Assembly (NCBI RefSeq): GCF_030272615.1
Contig: NC_081409.1
Coordinates: forward strand, 616,078,755 to 616,142,754
Origin: Cryptomeria japonica
Lineage: Eukaryota; Streptophyta; Pinopsida; Cupressales; Cupressaceae
Length of the DNA stretch: 64,000 nt
Direction of reading: 5' to 3'
Of this stretch, positions 32,823 through 43,507 are shown piece after piece. The notes below the pieces were generated by a model. It was not told the DNA's origin, ran no database searches, and was given only the letters and a program-made list of their open reading frames with translations. Positions within the stretch are counted from its first letter, which is position 1. The number at the start of each line of letters is the position of its first letter. The translations under genes were made by a program, and so were the position numbers.

Positions 32823-35800
32823 TTATGATTTGTCTGACATCTTTGGGGAGTCCGCTCTCACCCATCGACGTGGTAATTGTCTCATTTTTAACCACCACAT
32901 TGACAGCCCAATCAGTAAAACAGTTGGCCTCCTGATATATATGGGAGATATGGCATTTTTTAAGGTTCTAATAATGTCAATAGCAGAAGTGATTATGTTG
33001 TGAATCGACCATGAGGGTTTTGAAGTCCCATTGAGGCACTTTATTATATTATTTGAGAACCCTTCTATCCAGAGATAGGGGCAATTCCATTTTTTGGCTA
33101 GGATAATGCCTTGAAGAGCTGCCATTTCTTCAGCTTTATGGTTAGTTTGGGTTCCAATAGGGACAACAATCATCTCTTTGCAGATTCCTCTATGATCTCT
33201 AAGAATAGCTCCACAACCTGAAGGACCTAGGTTACCTTTGGCTGCACCATCAAAATTGATTTTGAGCCAGCCTTGGGGAGGGGTTTGCCATTTAGCTTCA
33301 AGCCTTTTATTGTAGCTAAGATTAGGACCATCGGTGATCTTCATATTCCAAGCCCTTAAGATATTTGACTCCAGGGAGTTATTTGAGTAACAAGGACCCT
33401 CCATGATTCCCATATTTTCCTGGATATCCCTTTGAATTTTCTGGAATACAGTATCTTGATTTAGGGAGACATCCCTGAAGATTCGGTTGTTTCTTTCTTT
33501 CCAAAGACCCCACAATATGTGATGAAGAGAGAGCTGCCACATACATCTCAAAAAAGAGTCAGTCCATTGAATATGCCAGGAGGAGAACAAATCTCTGATG
33601 TTACTAGGAAACACCCAAGCTAAACTAAAGCTCTTGAGGAAACTTTCCCAAACTGAGGCTGAGAAGGAACAGTGGAGGGCAAGGTGGTCCAAAAAATCTT
33701 CCTCTTGAAAGCACAACACACACCTATTAGGAAGGACAAAACCTCTGCCTTTTAGGTTGTGAATAGTAAGAATCTTATTTTGGAGGATAGTCCAGAAGAA
33801 AAAATTGGTTTTGGGGGTGAGACCTTTTATCCATGCTTTAGACCAGCAAGGATTTATAGGAGGGGGGGGGAAAAGACACAATATAATGAAGACACAGTTA
33901 AAGTACCTTTGGGATCATGTTTCCAAATCAGGGAGTCCTCTTCATTATTCAGCCATATAGCAGACATATGGGTCTTAAGCTTAGAAAGGCTAGGGTGGAT
34001 ACTATCAATGTTCTACCAATTGTTCCCATCCTAGTATTGTGCCACTAAGGAGCCAATAGAGCCAATACAGGAAGGGGCATGGGAGGCCCATTCATGGAAG
34101 TCCATTAGGGGTTTATCAAAAAGCCAGGGATCCTCCCAAAATTTAACTTTTCTGCCATTTCCAAGTTTCCATATCACTCCTTTAGCAATCACATCTTTAC
34201 ATTTAGAAACATGGTTCCAAATATGGGATCCATTTATTCTGAGATCCGAATTAAGAAAATAAGAGAGAGAAGTAGACAGAAGAGAGTACTTCTCCAAATT
34301 TTGCACCATTCAGAATTAGAATGAAACCATCTCCAAGCTTGTTTGGACAAGAGAGCTTCATTTAAAGTATGAATCCTCTTGAGACCCAGACCACCTTTGC
34401 TTTTCGGCCTACAGACCTGATCCCAGGCCACCAAGGACATTCTTTGATTTTCCTCAACCCCAGACCATTGGAATATTCTTTGAATTTTCTCAATTGCTTC
34501 AGCATACTTGACTGGAATTTTGAAGAGACTAAGAGCATAAATAGGAATACTTTGAAGAGTAGCCTTAAGGAGTTGGAGCTTACCAGCTTGACTTAAGAGG
34601 GCCCCTTTCCAACTGGCAAGTTTTTTATGAAATTTGTCAACTAGAGAACTCCAAAAGGAGTCAGGAGGGGAAATCCCCATGGGGAGTCCAAGGTAGGTAG
34701 CAGGAAGGTCAGCAATCTTACACTCCAAAATTCTGCTGATCCTTTGTTGTCTTCTCTTTGGAGTATTAATGAAAAAGACTTCACTTTTAGCCCAGTTGAT
34801 AAGCTGCCCCGTAGCAGAGGCAAATTTACATAGGGTACTCTTCAATACTTTATCTTCTGAGATACTTGATTCCCCCATTATAATAGTGTCATCAACAAAC
34901 TACTGGTGGGAACAGATAAGGTCAGCAGAAGAAGGTTGGAGGCCCTTAAAAGATCCTTGCTGCACCAAATTTTCCATGGTCCGACCAAAGCATTCTGCTA
35001 AAATTATGAAAAGGATGGGGGAGATAGGATCTCCTTGCCTAAGACTTCTCGAGGCTTGGAAAAAAGTAGAAGGAGAACCATTGACAAAAATAGCAAAAGA
35101 CACAGAGGTAGTAAGTTGGGAGAAAAGATCCACAACTCTAGAGGAAAACCCAAAAGAAGTGAGAACTTTCTGAAGAAGAGACCAGTCAACCCTGTCATAG
35201 GCTTTGGAGAGGTCAAGCTTAAGGATGAGACCCTGCTTCTTAGCTCTAACAAGAGAGTGAATGTTCTCATGAACTGTAATAATGGAGTCAAGAATTTGTC
35301 TTCTAGGAACAAACCCATTTTGCTGGTGTTTAATTAAGGCAGGAAGGATAGACAAAACTCTAGTAGTAAGGACCTTAGAAATAATCTTGTAAAAAGAGTT
35401 GCAGAGGCTAATAGGTCTGAATTTGTCAAAAGAGTCAGCTCCTTGAGTCTTGGGGATAAGAGCAATAAAAGTACCATTGATTTCTTTCAAGAGTTTTCTA
35501 TCCCCAAAGAATTCCTTAACCCCATTGGCAACATTAGTACCAATAATATCCCAAAAGTCTTGAAAAAAGAACATTGGGAATCCGTCAGGTCCAGGTGCTT
35601 TGTTACCATCAAAGGAGAAAACAACATTTTTAATTTCTAAGATAGTGGGAATGGAAGAGAGGGAGGCATTATTATGAGCATCAATGAGACAAGGAATGTT
35701 CTGAAGAAAAGAGGATTGGGCTTCAACATCCAGACTATGATCCCTCTTTAGGAGGTCCGAGAAATACCTCTTAGCTTCATTCCTTATTTCATCCTCCTTG

Positions 35801-36966
35801 ACTAGCTCCCCACTTTCCACAACTAGCTTGTTCATTCTATTGACTGCTTTATGCTTGATAGTCGACATATGGAAGAATCTTGTATTCCTGTCCCCTTCCT
35901 TGAGCCAAATGCATCTCGATCTCTGCTTCCAGAACATTTCCTCTTTGGCAATAATATCATGGTATTTTTTAAAGATCTCATTTTCATCAGCAATAGACAC
36001 AGTACTAAAACCATCCTTCTGGATTTGGTCCTGTATTTCTTTAAGGTTTTCCTAAATTTTACTCTTAGCCTCAAATATATTCCCAAAACTGGTTTTGTTC
36101 CAGAGTCGAATGTTGTCCTTCACACTTTTGAGCTTCTTAACAAATTTGAACATAGCCGTTCCCTCAACTTGGATACTCCACCATTTCTGAATATTTCTTT
36201 TGATGTCGGGGTGAAGGGTCCACATTTTTTCAAATCTAAAGGGAAAGTTTCTCCTTCTATTGATCAAGTCAGCAATGAAGGTGATAGGAAAATGATCAGA
36301 TCCAACCCGAATGTGGGCAGACAGGGAACAGAAGTACTGACTATACCAGTCATCAGAAATGAGAGTTCTGTCAAGACGCACTTGGATAAGGTCATTACTA
36401 GTTCGTCTGTTGGTCCAAGTGTAATTGCAACCCTGTATCTCCAAGTCATTAAGAGCTTGGGAGTTAATAAAATCCATGAGGGCCATCCTACTTTCCAGTT
36501 GAGGAGGACTGCCTCCAAATTTTTCCTCCTCTTTCAAAGGTGTATTAAAGTCTCCCATAACCATCCAACTAAGATTTTTGAAGCTGTCCCTAGCTTGGAT
36601 GATCTTTTTCCAAAAAGAGTTTCTAGCGTTTAAGGTATTAGGAGCATAAATGTTAGTGAGAACCCATGAAGAACCATCTTTTAGGTGCTCAAATTTGATA
36701 CAAGAAAAGTTACTTTCCTGGATAATGACCTGACCTTTAACAGTGTTAAGATTCCAGATGGTAGCAATGCCTCCAGAAGCACCCTCAGAACTGCCTCCAC
36801 TAACATTACCGTTTTTGAAGAACTTCAAAGATTCAACTTTTTCTCTACTCATTTTGGTTTCTTGAATAAGAAAAATGTCAAGATTACTATCTCTTATCAT
36901 ATTCCTAATAATATCATGTTTATGGGGATTGTTGAGTCCCCTTATGTTCCAAGAAATAATCTTCAT
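32823..36966 (-). pseudogene. LINE ORF2: endonuclease, reverse transcriptase, RNase H
   Basis: Starts with ATG at 36966, just after the ORF1 stop. The N-terminal apurinic-type endonuclease (NIRGLNNPHKHD, MGDFNTP, GSDHFPI) reaches about 36200. RT motifs follow: KAPGPDGFP, FRPISLCNSFYKII, KLDLSKAYDRVDW, LRQGDPISP and FVDDT. The C-terminus has a Cys-rich segment (CVLCFQEEDFLDHLALHC) and a plant-type RNase H (LKINFDGAAKGNLGPSGCG, KAEEMAAL). Breaks: TAG at 36052, 34900, 34031 and 34013, a frameshift between about 34234 and 34309, and another at the nine-G run 33862-33870. The RNase H site that usually reads EGDS reads EGFS here, so a catalytic Asp is missing. In intact relatives this protein nicks target DNA and copies the RNA. 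Confidence 0.92.
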
Positions 36967-36968
36967 AG

Positions 36969-38720
36969 CTACTTACCAATTCCCAGCTCCTTGAGAGTTT
37001 TTTGAGTTCCATCTACCATGTTCTTGCTGGCCTCCTTGTCTCTAACTTTGTGGTTAGAGGGCTGTCCTAGGGAAGAGGAAATGTACCCCACATCAACTTG
37101 AGCTATTCTGCTAGATTTCCTTATTAGAGAAGTCGAGGGAGTTGCTGCTTTCTTGTTCCTGTATTTTGGTTGCTTCCATTCCGTTTTTATCACAGGAGCC
37201 GCTTCCGAGTTGATGAGGATTTTGGAAATTTCTTCTTCATTACCCCATTTAGGAGTTCTGGAGTCAGTTGAAACATTGTTCATTGTTCTTGAGCTCTGAT
37301 CTGAATCCGAAGGATTCATACCCAAAATTGCACATTTTTGGGCTTCTTGAATTTCAAAACTTGGCATGGCTAGAGAAGAGTCAGTCCTTTCAACTTGGGG
37401 ATCAGGGATCTCTCCTTCCTCAGGTTGGTAATCTCTTGCTTCCATTGCCTTGCTTTCATAAGTGTCATCAACCACTTCAACTATCTCATTTGGAGGATCA
37501 TTCTGATCTTTCATTTCCTTTTTTTGAGTTGTTCTTATGGGGCTGGCTTTGGTTGATTCATTTCTCTCTACTTCCTGTATTGTGGGCCTAAAGATAGAAT
37601 TTGAGGCTTCCTTCTGTTCCCCCAAAGGAAAAAAATGATTGGAATTTTCTTCCTTATTTTCTGGGTTTTTAACTTGGCACACCCGTTTCTCTGGCAACTT
37701 TTGACTTTCAATCTGAGGTTTAAGCTACTTGGGTTCCACCTTTTGCTTGTTTGGGTAGGATTTTGCCCAATGACCTACTTTTTTACAGTGGAAGCATGAG
37801 AAAGGAATAGTTTCATATTCGATATGTTGTTTCCAGGTTCCTAGTTTTGAAACTAGGTCTATCTGTTCTGGCATATCTGCCTCAGAGGCTACTCCTACAC
37901 AGAACATTGCATGGGTTAGTCTTCTTTTTGAAGCAGTGACTGGGTCTATAGAGAGTAGCTCGCCAAAAGAACTTGTTATTCCAGAGAAGATGCTTTCTGC
38001 CCAGTATTCAAGAGGCAATCCTGGAAGCTTTATCCAAACTAGAACTTGGGCTAGGAGAGAATCATTCATGTTTAGATTCGGATGCCATTTTATAAGAACC
38101 AAAGCTGTCTTTCCTACCATCCAGGGACTCCCGCACAAAATCTTAACCTTATCTTCTTCACATGAAAAGGAAAAAGACAGAAGACCTTTGGGTAGTGCCG
38201 AAATTTCAACATTTCCTTTAAGGGCCCATTTTCATTTGACAAAGGCCCTGAAAACTTCAATATTAGGGCGCGAACCCATGAATTTTCCTACCAAGGAGTT
38301 TGACATACTATTGATATTATGGTCCAGAACCTGGTCAGGGATAGAGATAGAAAACTTACCACCAGAAGGGTCAGAAATATTCTTAATAGGAGGAAGGGAG
38401 GATTTACCAGTTGGTCTAGTTCCAAAAAGGGAAGACCATTTCTTTTTCTCCCTCCCGCTATCCATGGAGTCATCTTGTGGAATGGGCCCCCCATTGGACC
38501 CTTCCCCCAGATGCCTAGATGAACCCACTATCTCCTCAAGTAGAGCACCATCAGACTGTGAGTCAGCAATAGCACCTGGGAAGTCTGGGGGCTTGTCCTT
38601 ATCACCAATAGGACCAACGCCATTGATCTGGTCGATCCCACCATTGGAACTAGGGTTCTCGCCTTGCTGAGAATTTGAAATTTGAGCTCTCGCTCCCTTT
38701 CCCGCTCTCGCTTCCGCCAT
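36969..38720 (-). pseudogene. LINE ORF1: nucleic-acid-binding protein with CCHC-like knuckle
   Basis: A single 584-codon frame from ATG at 38720 to TAG at 36969-36971, with TGA at 38232-38234 and TAG at 37725-37727 inside. The middle has the DUF4283-like fold typical of plant L1 ORF1 (ALVLIKWHPNLN, VWIKLPGLPLEYW) followed by a zinc knuckle, CFHCKKVGHWAKSY, whose last Cys is Tyr. The rest is acidic and Ser/Pro-rich. In the family it coats the LINE RNA. The stop TAG is followed at once by CTATGA, so ORF2 starts two bases later. Confidence 0.85.
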
Positions 38721-38749
38721 ATTGAAAAAAACATATTGAGAAGGTTGTT

Positions 38750-40178
38750 GATAATTATGGATATAACTAATTAAGGATGTTTACTGTCTTGATATTATTA
38801 TTTTGTCATTGATGTCAAGTAATTGATTTTCTAATTCAGTATGATGTTGCCATATCTTGAGAAGTATGATTTAAAGATTATAAAGATGTCAGTAAAAGAC
38901 ACAGGAAAGGATATGATGAATAAGGGGATGAATAAGGTATTCAATGGGCAACTATTACCGAGTCAGACAATGATGAGATCATGATGTTTAGATTGTTTCA
39001 ACATCATACATATGTTGTAAATTGTAAAGGTTAATACTATACTATGTTATCAAGCAAAGAACTTAGTCGGAAAACCCTAAGGTTATCGCTATCGGTTAAT
39101 AAAGGCGAAATGTCTATCGAGTGAAGTTTAGTATTCACCGAGTTGTTATCGAGTAGTAACCGAGCTATAACAGAATGCATTAAATGTTTGCATGAGTTAT
39201 TTAATGAAGGAAGCTGATGAGTTGGAACTGATTAAATGATTGGTGAGTCGTGCATGAAGTTTGTTAATGAATCTAAGGCAAAGGAAAGTTGGCATGAAGA
39301 TCTACAGCTCAGATTGAACCACAATACCTTGGCACAAGTTCCAAGAAATGTATGCAAGTTCCAAGGTAGGGTAAAACATTTTCAGATCGAAAGATGCATT
39401 GAACCTGGACAAGATCGAAGATCTAATGGCTATGATTGATCATGGGAAATGTGATCAAGGAGATTAAGCGGTTACCTAATTGTTTATAAATAGGAAACTA
39501 TTGATAAACAATGTATGCGGGCAAGTGTATGCACAGGGATGCTACATAGTGATTACCGAGCACAGAAGCTTGAAGACCTGTTTGAATAACAGAGTATAGA
39601 AGCCCAACAGATAGACAAGATTAGTTCTATGTCTAGATTGTATTGAACAAATAAGAATCTGCTTTAGCATTTTAGATGTGAAGTTGCAGATAGATTTTAT
39701 TACTGTTATTTTGTGAAAGTGACAGAAAATCTCTAAACCGAGTGGACTTAACAGTCTTATTTGTAAAACCCTCTAGCAAGGCGACATTCTGATTGAGTGT
39801 TTGAAATCCTTTAACAAGGTCACTTCTAACAAGGTGAAGATCCTAACAGATCTGAGGGAAATCCCTTAACCGGGTCACATCTAGCAATGTGTTTGTAATC
39901 TTTAACAGGATTTTCTTTTAACTGAGCAAACTCTAGAAGAGTATATTTCTTAGTGGGTCCGAAGTCCCACAGTGGTTTTTCCCTATTTGGGTTTCCACGT
40001 TAAATCTGGTGTTATGAGGTTTATGATGTTTATATGCTTTTGAGTTTGCATGTTTAACAATTTTGGTTATATTACTGAAATATATGTTATCGAGGTTGAA
40101 TTTGATGTTTTTATGGATGATTAAGTTTGTATGATTCACCCCCCCTCTCATCTTGTTGGCTATTGGATCTGTACTTAT
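38750..40178 (+). repeat. Copia-4 LTR, main part
   Basis: Continues from 30732 after removing the LINE and its duplication. It has TTGTCATTGATGTCAA at 38805-38820, CCCTTAACCGGG-type motifs at about 39770-39930, TTCACCCCCCCTCTCATC near 40136, and ends before TTAAGTATCAGAAG, a decayed primer binding site at about 40180. The order (LTR then PBS) makes it a 5' LTR on the plus strand. The short frame at 39236-39439 is not a gene. Confidence 0.65.
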
Positions 40179-41172
40179 ATTAAGTATCAGAAGTATCAAG
40201 GTGAACTTGAGAAAGATATGTCTGCGGGATAAGAATGCAAGGTGAAGAATGGAGCATCTCACTAGCTCGGAGGAAGAGTACTTTCACGAGAACATGTATA
40301 ACACACGTGTTATGCGATATGTTGAACACATCAATGCAGCTGGTGAATCCACGTGGACATTGACCAAGTGATCTGGACGCTGAATATGAAGACATGTGGC
40401 TTCATAGTGGTCGAAGAGGAAATATGATTGTGTAGTTGGTTGTCGAATCTTCTTAAGAAGATCTAGTAACCGGCTAGAGAGTTCATTTATGAAGGAAGGT
40501 GTAGTTGATCCAATCTATGCAAAAAGAGACATATTTCATTAATAATGAATCAGTTGCAGATGGTTGAAGGACTCGAGGTGATCGACTGAGGCAAAACCAA
40601 ATCTGTTCGATAGATAAAGTTTAATAAAAATAGCAAACCAGTATAGAGAACATTCAAAAAATCAAAGAAGAGTCATTTAATGCAGATGTTTGATCCAAGA
40701 AAGAAAATCCAATATGCTACAGACCAGATCTTGGAGAGACAAAATGGATTAATTTTAAAATACAAATTTAGAGGGAAAACATTCTCTGATGCAGAGTTGA
40801 TTGAGCAAGGACAAAGTTGGTGAAGATTACCAAATATTGTAATCTAATCTCAATGATGAATCCAAAACTGCATGATGATAAAATTAATGAGACTTGCACT
40901 TTTGCAGAAAGTAGATTTCTTGAAGGAATATAAAAAACATTATTTTTTGTGGAATATGTAGATGACAAGAAACATGGTAGTTGGCCATCGATCAGAGGAA
41001 AATAATTTCAGAAATTTTATTTGAGTAGATAACATTTATTGTTGAAGAGATATCTATGTACAAAGAATCTAATCTATCTTAAAAGACATGATCTCTCAGA
41101 TGCTAGGAAGATAGAGGTGTGCAGATAGAGTAGAATGATATATACATTCCCTTTTATTGTTGTTCAAGTAAT
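40179..41172 (+). other. Non-coding interior after Copia-4 LTR
   Basis: About 1 kb with no frame over 110 residues and no recognisable gag, pol or RNA. It may be the interior of a non-autonomous Copia-4 element joined to the Gypsy-B pol tail. The boundary with Gypsy-B near 41160 is not sharp. Confidence 0.4.
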
Positions 41173-41262
41173 ATGAGGAAAATCGGTAATACAACTACCT
41201 GGGAGGATGCAGCACGGATGAGAGAGTTGCACCCCTACTTGTTCTCAGTCTTCCAAGAGTAA
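41173..41262 (+). pseudogene. Gypsy-B pol C-terminal tail
   Basis: The frame ends NTTTWEDAARMRELHPYLF and stops at TAA 41260-41262, directly followed by a polypurine tract. The TWED motif with an LRE-type follow-up is typical of the chromodomain end of Ty3/Gypsy chromovirus integrases. Only about 30 codons are left; the upstream part is missing. Confidence 0.5.
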
Positions 41263-41270
41263 GCCTAGGC

Positions 41271-41283
41271 AAGGGGGGGAGGA
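41271..41283 (+). promoter_or_regulatory. Gypsy-B polypurine tract
   Basis: AAGGGGGGGAGGA immediately before TGTAATTCCC, the presumed LTR start. It is the plus-strand priming site in the family. Confidence 0.6.
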
Positions 41284-41827
41284 TGTAATTCCCACTCTTG
41301 AGAAAACTCTTGTTTCATTTTGGATTGACTTGATCAAACCTTTATTTTGTGCGATGGATATGATTTGACTTATATGATGCATGGATATTGATTATGACTA
41401 CTTACGTTTTCAGTTGATGATTTTGATTATAGACATTACATGACCTTATAGTATTGATGTTAATGACTGTGCTCATGACTAGTTATGATTTCTAGATGGT
41501 TAGTAATGGTATTTTGGTTATCATGTGCTTTGATAGATTTCATGGATCATGCCTAATTTTGGAATGGATATACTCACCCTAGTTTGATTTACTTATGATG
41601 CGATGTTTCATGATTTATATGTTCATTGTATGGATACTGTTTGACTGTCTTCATGGGAGATCAACACCACATCACTCACTACGAGCGGGATGTGTCATTG
41701 CGATATCCCTCCACTTGCCTGTCTTGTATGAATTCATATGTATATCTATATGCACATGTATCCTTGTCATGGTTGCAGGGTTGCAGGTACCTAGACATTC
41801 ATTCCTCTCTAGCAACCGGGTGCAAGC
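41284..41827 (+). repeat. Gypsy-B LTR, left part
   Basis: Starts TGTAATTCCCACTC after the polypurine tract. It is interrupted at 41828 by Copia-2, which duplicated CAAGC (41823-41827 and 49462-49466). Confidence 0.55.
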
Positions 41828-43438
41828 TATTGGCATTATGTGAATCGACATGAGCCTTATGTAAACTGGCATGAAGACATAATGATACTGTATGTTGTCA
41901 TTGATGTCAATATGAGACATGGTGAGAACCAACACATGTGATAGGTGAAGAGAGAGGAACCAACATATGTATGAACCGGTTTATATGCCAAAGTGAAGCG
42001 GCACATTTGTTCAAAGTGAACTGGCATTTAGTTATGTGAACTAGCACATGGAAGCATTGTATGGTTACTGGTTGGTAGGTAGCTTCCATTTCAGGGTTTC
42101 CGGTTGGAGCAACTCAAGTGACTCAATCGGTAATCTTCGTGTGATGAGTTAGCAGTATGATGGATGACAGATCGTGTTGCCACATAAGCTCTATGCGCGT
42201 GAAGGATCTTGCATGAAGAAGGCTATTCCTATCCACCTCAGGAAAGTGCGAAGTCTGTCAAACGGTGATAATGCGTGATGGGTTACCAGCTGCCATGAAA
42301 ATGGTGGATAATGGACGATGGAGAATGTCTTGAGATCGATTCAAGATTGTTGCATTTAATGTAGTATGATTCAACGGTCAGGATCGAACCGTTTGAATTT
42401 CTTAAACTAACAGGTTTAGGGTTTAGGGTTTTTGCTACCGACCTGTATGTTTCCTATAAGGTTGATGTTGGGTTTCTATTTGAGGTTGTTGGCAAAGTTG
42501 TGAGTGTGTATCCAAGGAAAGTGATACGTGATTCTTGCTAGACCATAGGAGAGAAGAGATACCTGCAAAGTGAATGTGCAGAAGGAAAAGATGAGCCTAA
42601 ACGGATCTGCATTAGCATTAAGTGCTGTTAACAGATCATTGTAATACCTATTGATCTCTAACCACTTCAACAGTTGTAAAATCCCTTAACAGGGTAGCCT
42701 TAACTGGCTTGATTCAAAATCCCTTAAATCGGGTGGTCTTAACCGGCTTGTTTCAAATCCCTTAACCGGGTAACTTGAGGCTAATGAGTTCTGAGAAGCT
42801 TGAGAAGCTTAGGAGATCCTTTCAGCTATTGAGTTCTTGAAATCCTCTAACAAGGTGACCCTATCGGGTTTAACCCTTAACCGGGTATCCCTTAATTGGG
42901 TGATCCCTAACAAGATCGGTTCCTACCAGAACCTATTGTAATGTCCTTAACCGGAAAAGGCTCCTAACAGAGTGGACTTCTAAAGAGTTCAAAAAGCAGC
43001 TTGTGGGTATTCATCCCCACCGTGGTTTTTCCTAGTTGGCTTTCCACGTGAAAAATATGTGTCATGTGAAATGCTTTTGTCTTGTGATACTTTGTCTTAC
43101 CTGTTAAGCATATGAAGGTTCTATGTTTTATGCCTGTCTATAAAACACATTGAACTCACTGTTGTGAAGATCTGATGGTTAAGTTTACTTATTTATGCAT
43201 GAGAATATAATGATACTGTGGTATTGAGCCAAGAGGAAAGCTTATTGAGTGACCGGTTCATGACTGGTTGAGCTATACTAGATGTTGCTGGTTGCACTCT
43301 GTTTTACCGGTATCCCTATTTGTTAGTCTTTCGGAGTATTTGCTGTCAAACCAGTTTTGGATGATATTGGTGTCTATACTGATTCACCCCCCCCTCTCAG
43401 TACCGGTTTGGTACTAATGGTTCATCATTGAGTTATCA
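41828..43438 (+). repeat. Copia-2 5' LTR
   Basis: 1,611 bp. Contains TTGTCATTGATGTCAA at 41897-41912, a long run of CCCTTAACCGGGT-type short palindromes at 42685-42960, and TTCACCCCCCCCTCTCAG near 43383. Ends GAGTTATCA. Confidence 0.93.
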
Positions 43439-43440
43439 AT

Positions 43441-43452
43441 TGGTATCAAAGC
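43441..43452 (+). promoter_or_regulatory. Copia-2 primer binding site
   Basis: TGGTATCAAAGC, two bases after the LTR, one mismatch from the initiator tRNA-Met type TGGTATCAGAGC. Confidence 0.88.
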
Positions 43453-43507
43453 ACTCCAGGTCCTCTATGTTGTAAGCTTAACCGCTTGAGGAAAAGATCC
43501 TAGCCAA

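Larger units (their letters stand above)
30733..38732 (-). mobile_element. L1-type LINE with three ORFs
   Basis: About 8.0 kb flanked by a 17-bp target duplication, ATATTGAGAAGGTTGTT, at 30716-30732 and 38733-38749. Minus-strand order: ORF1 (38720-36969), ORF2 with endonuclease, RT and RNase H (36966-32823), ORF3 (32819-30906), then a short 3' end (GTTTCGAGTCCTTAAAACTT near 30750). Only about 12 bases precede the ORF1 ATG, so the 5' end may be slightly truncated. The 3' end is not a clear poly(A); it reads TTTTTTAATCAATCAG. Nonsense changes are mostly TAG, and there are several frameshifts, so the copy is dead. Confidence 0.92.
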
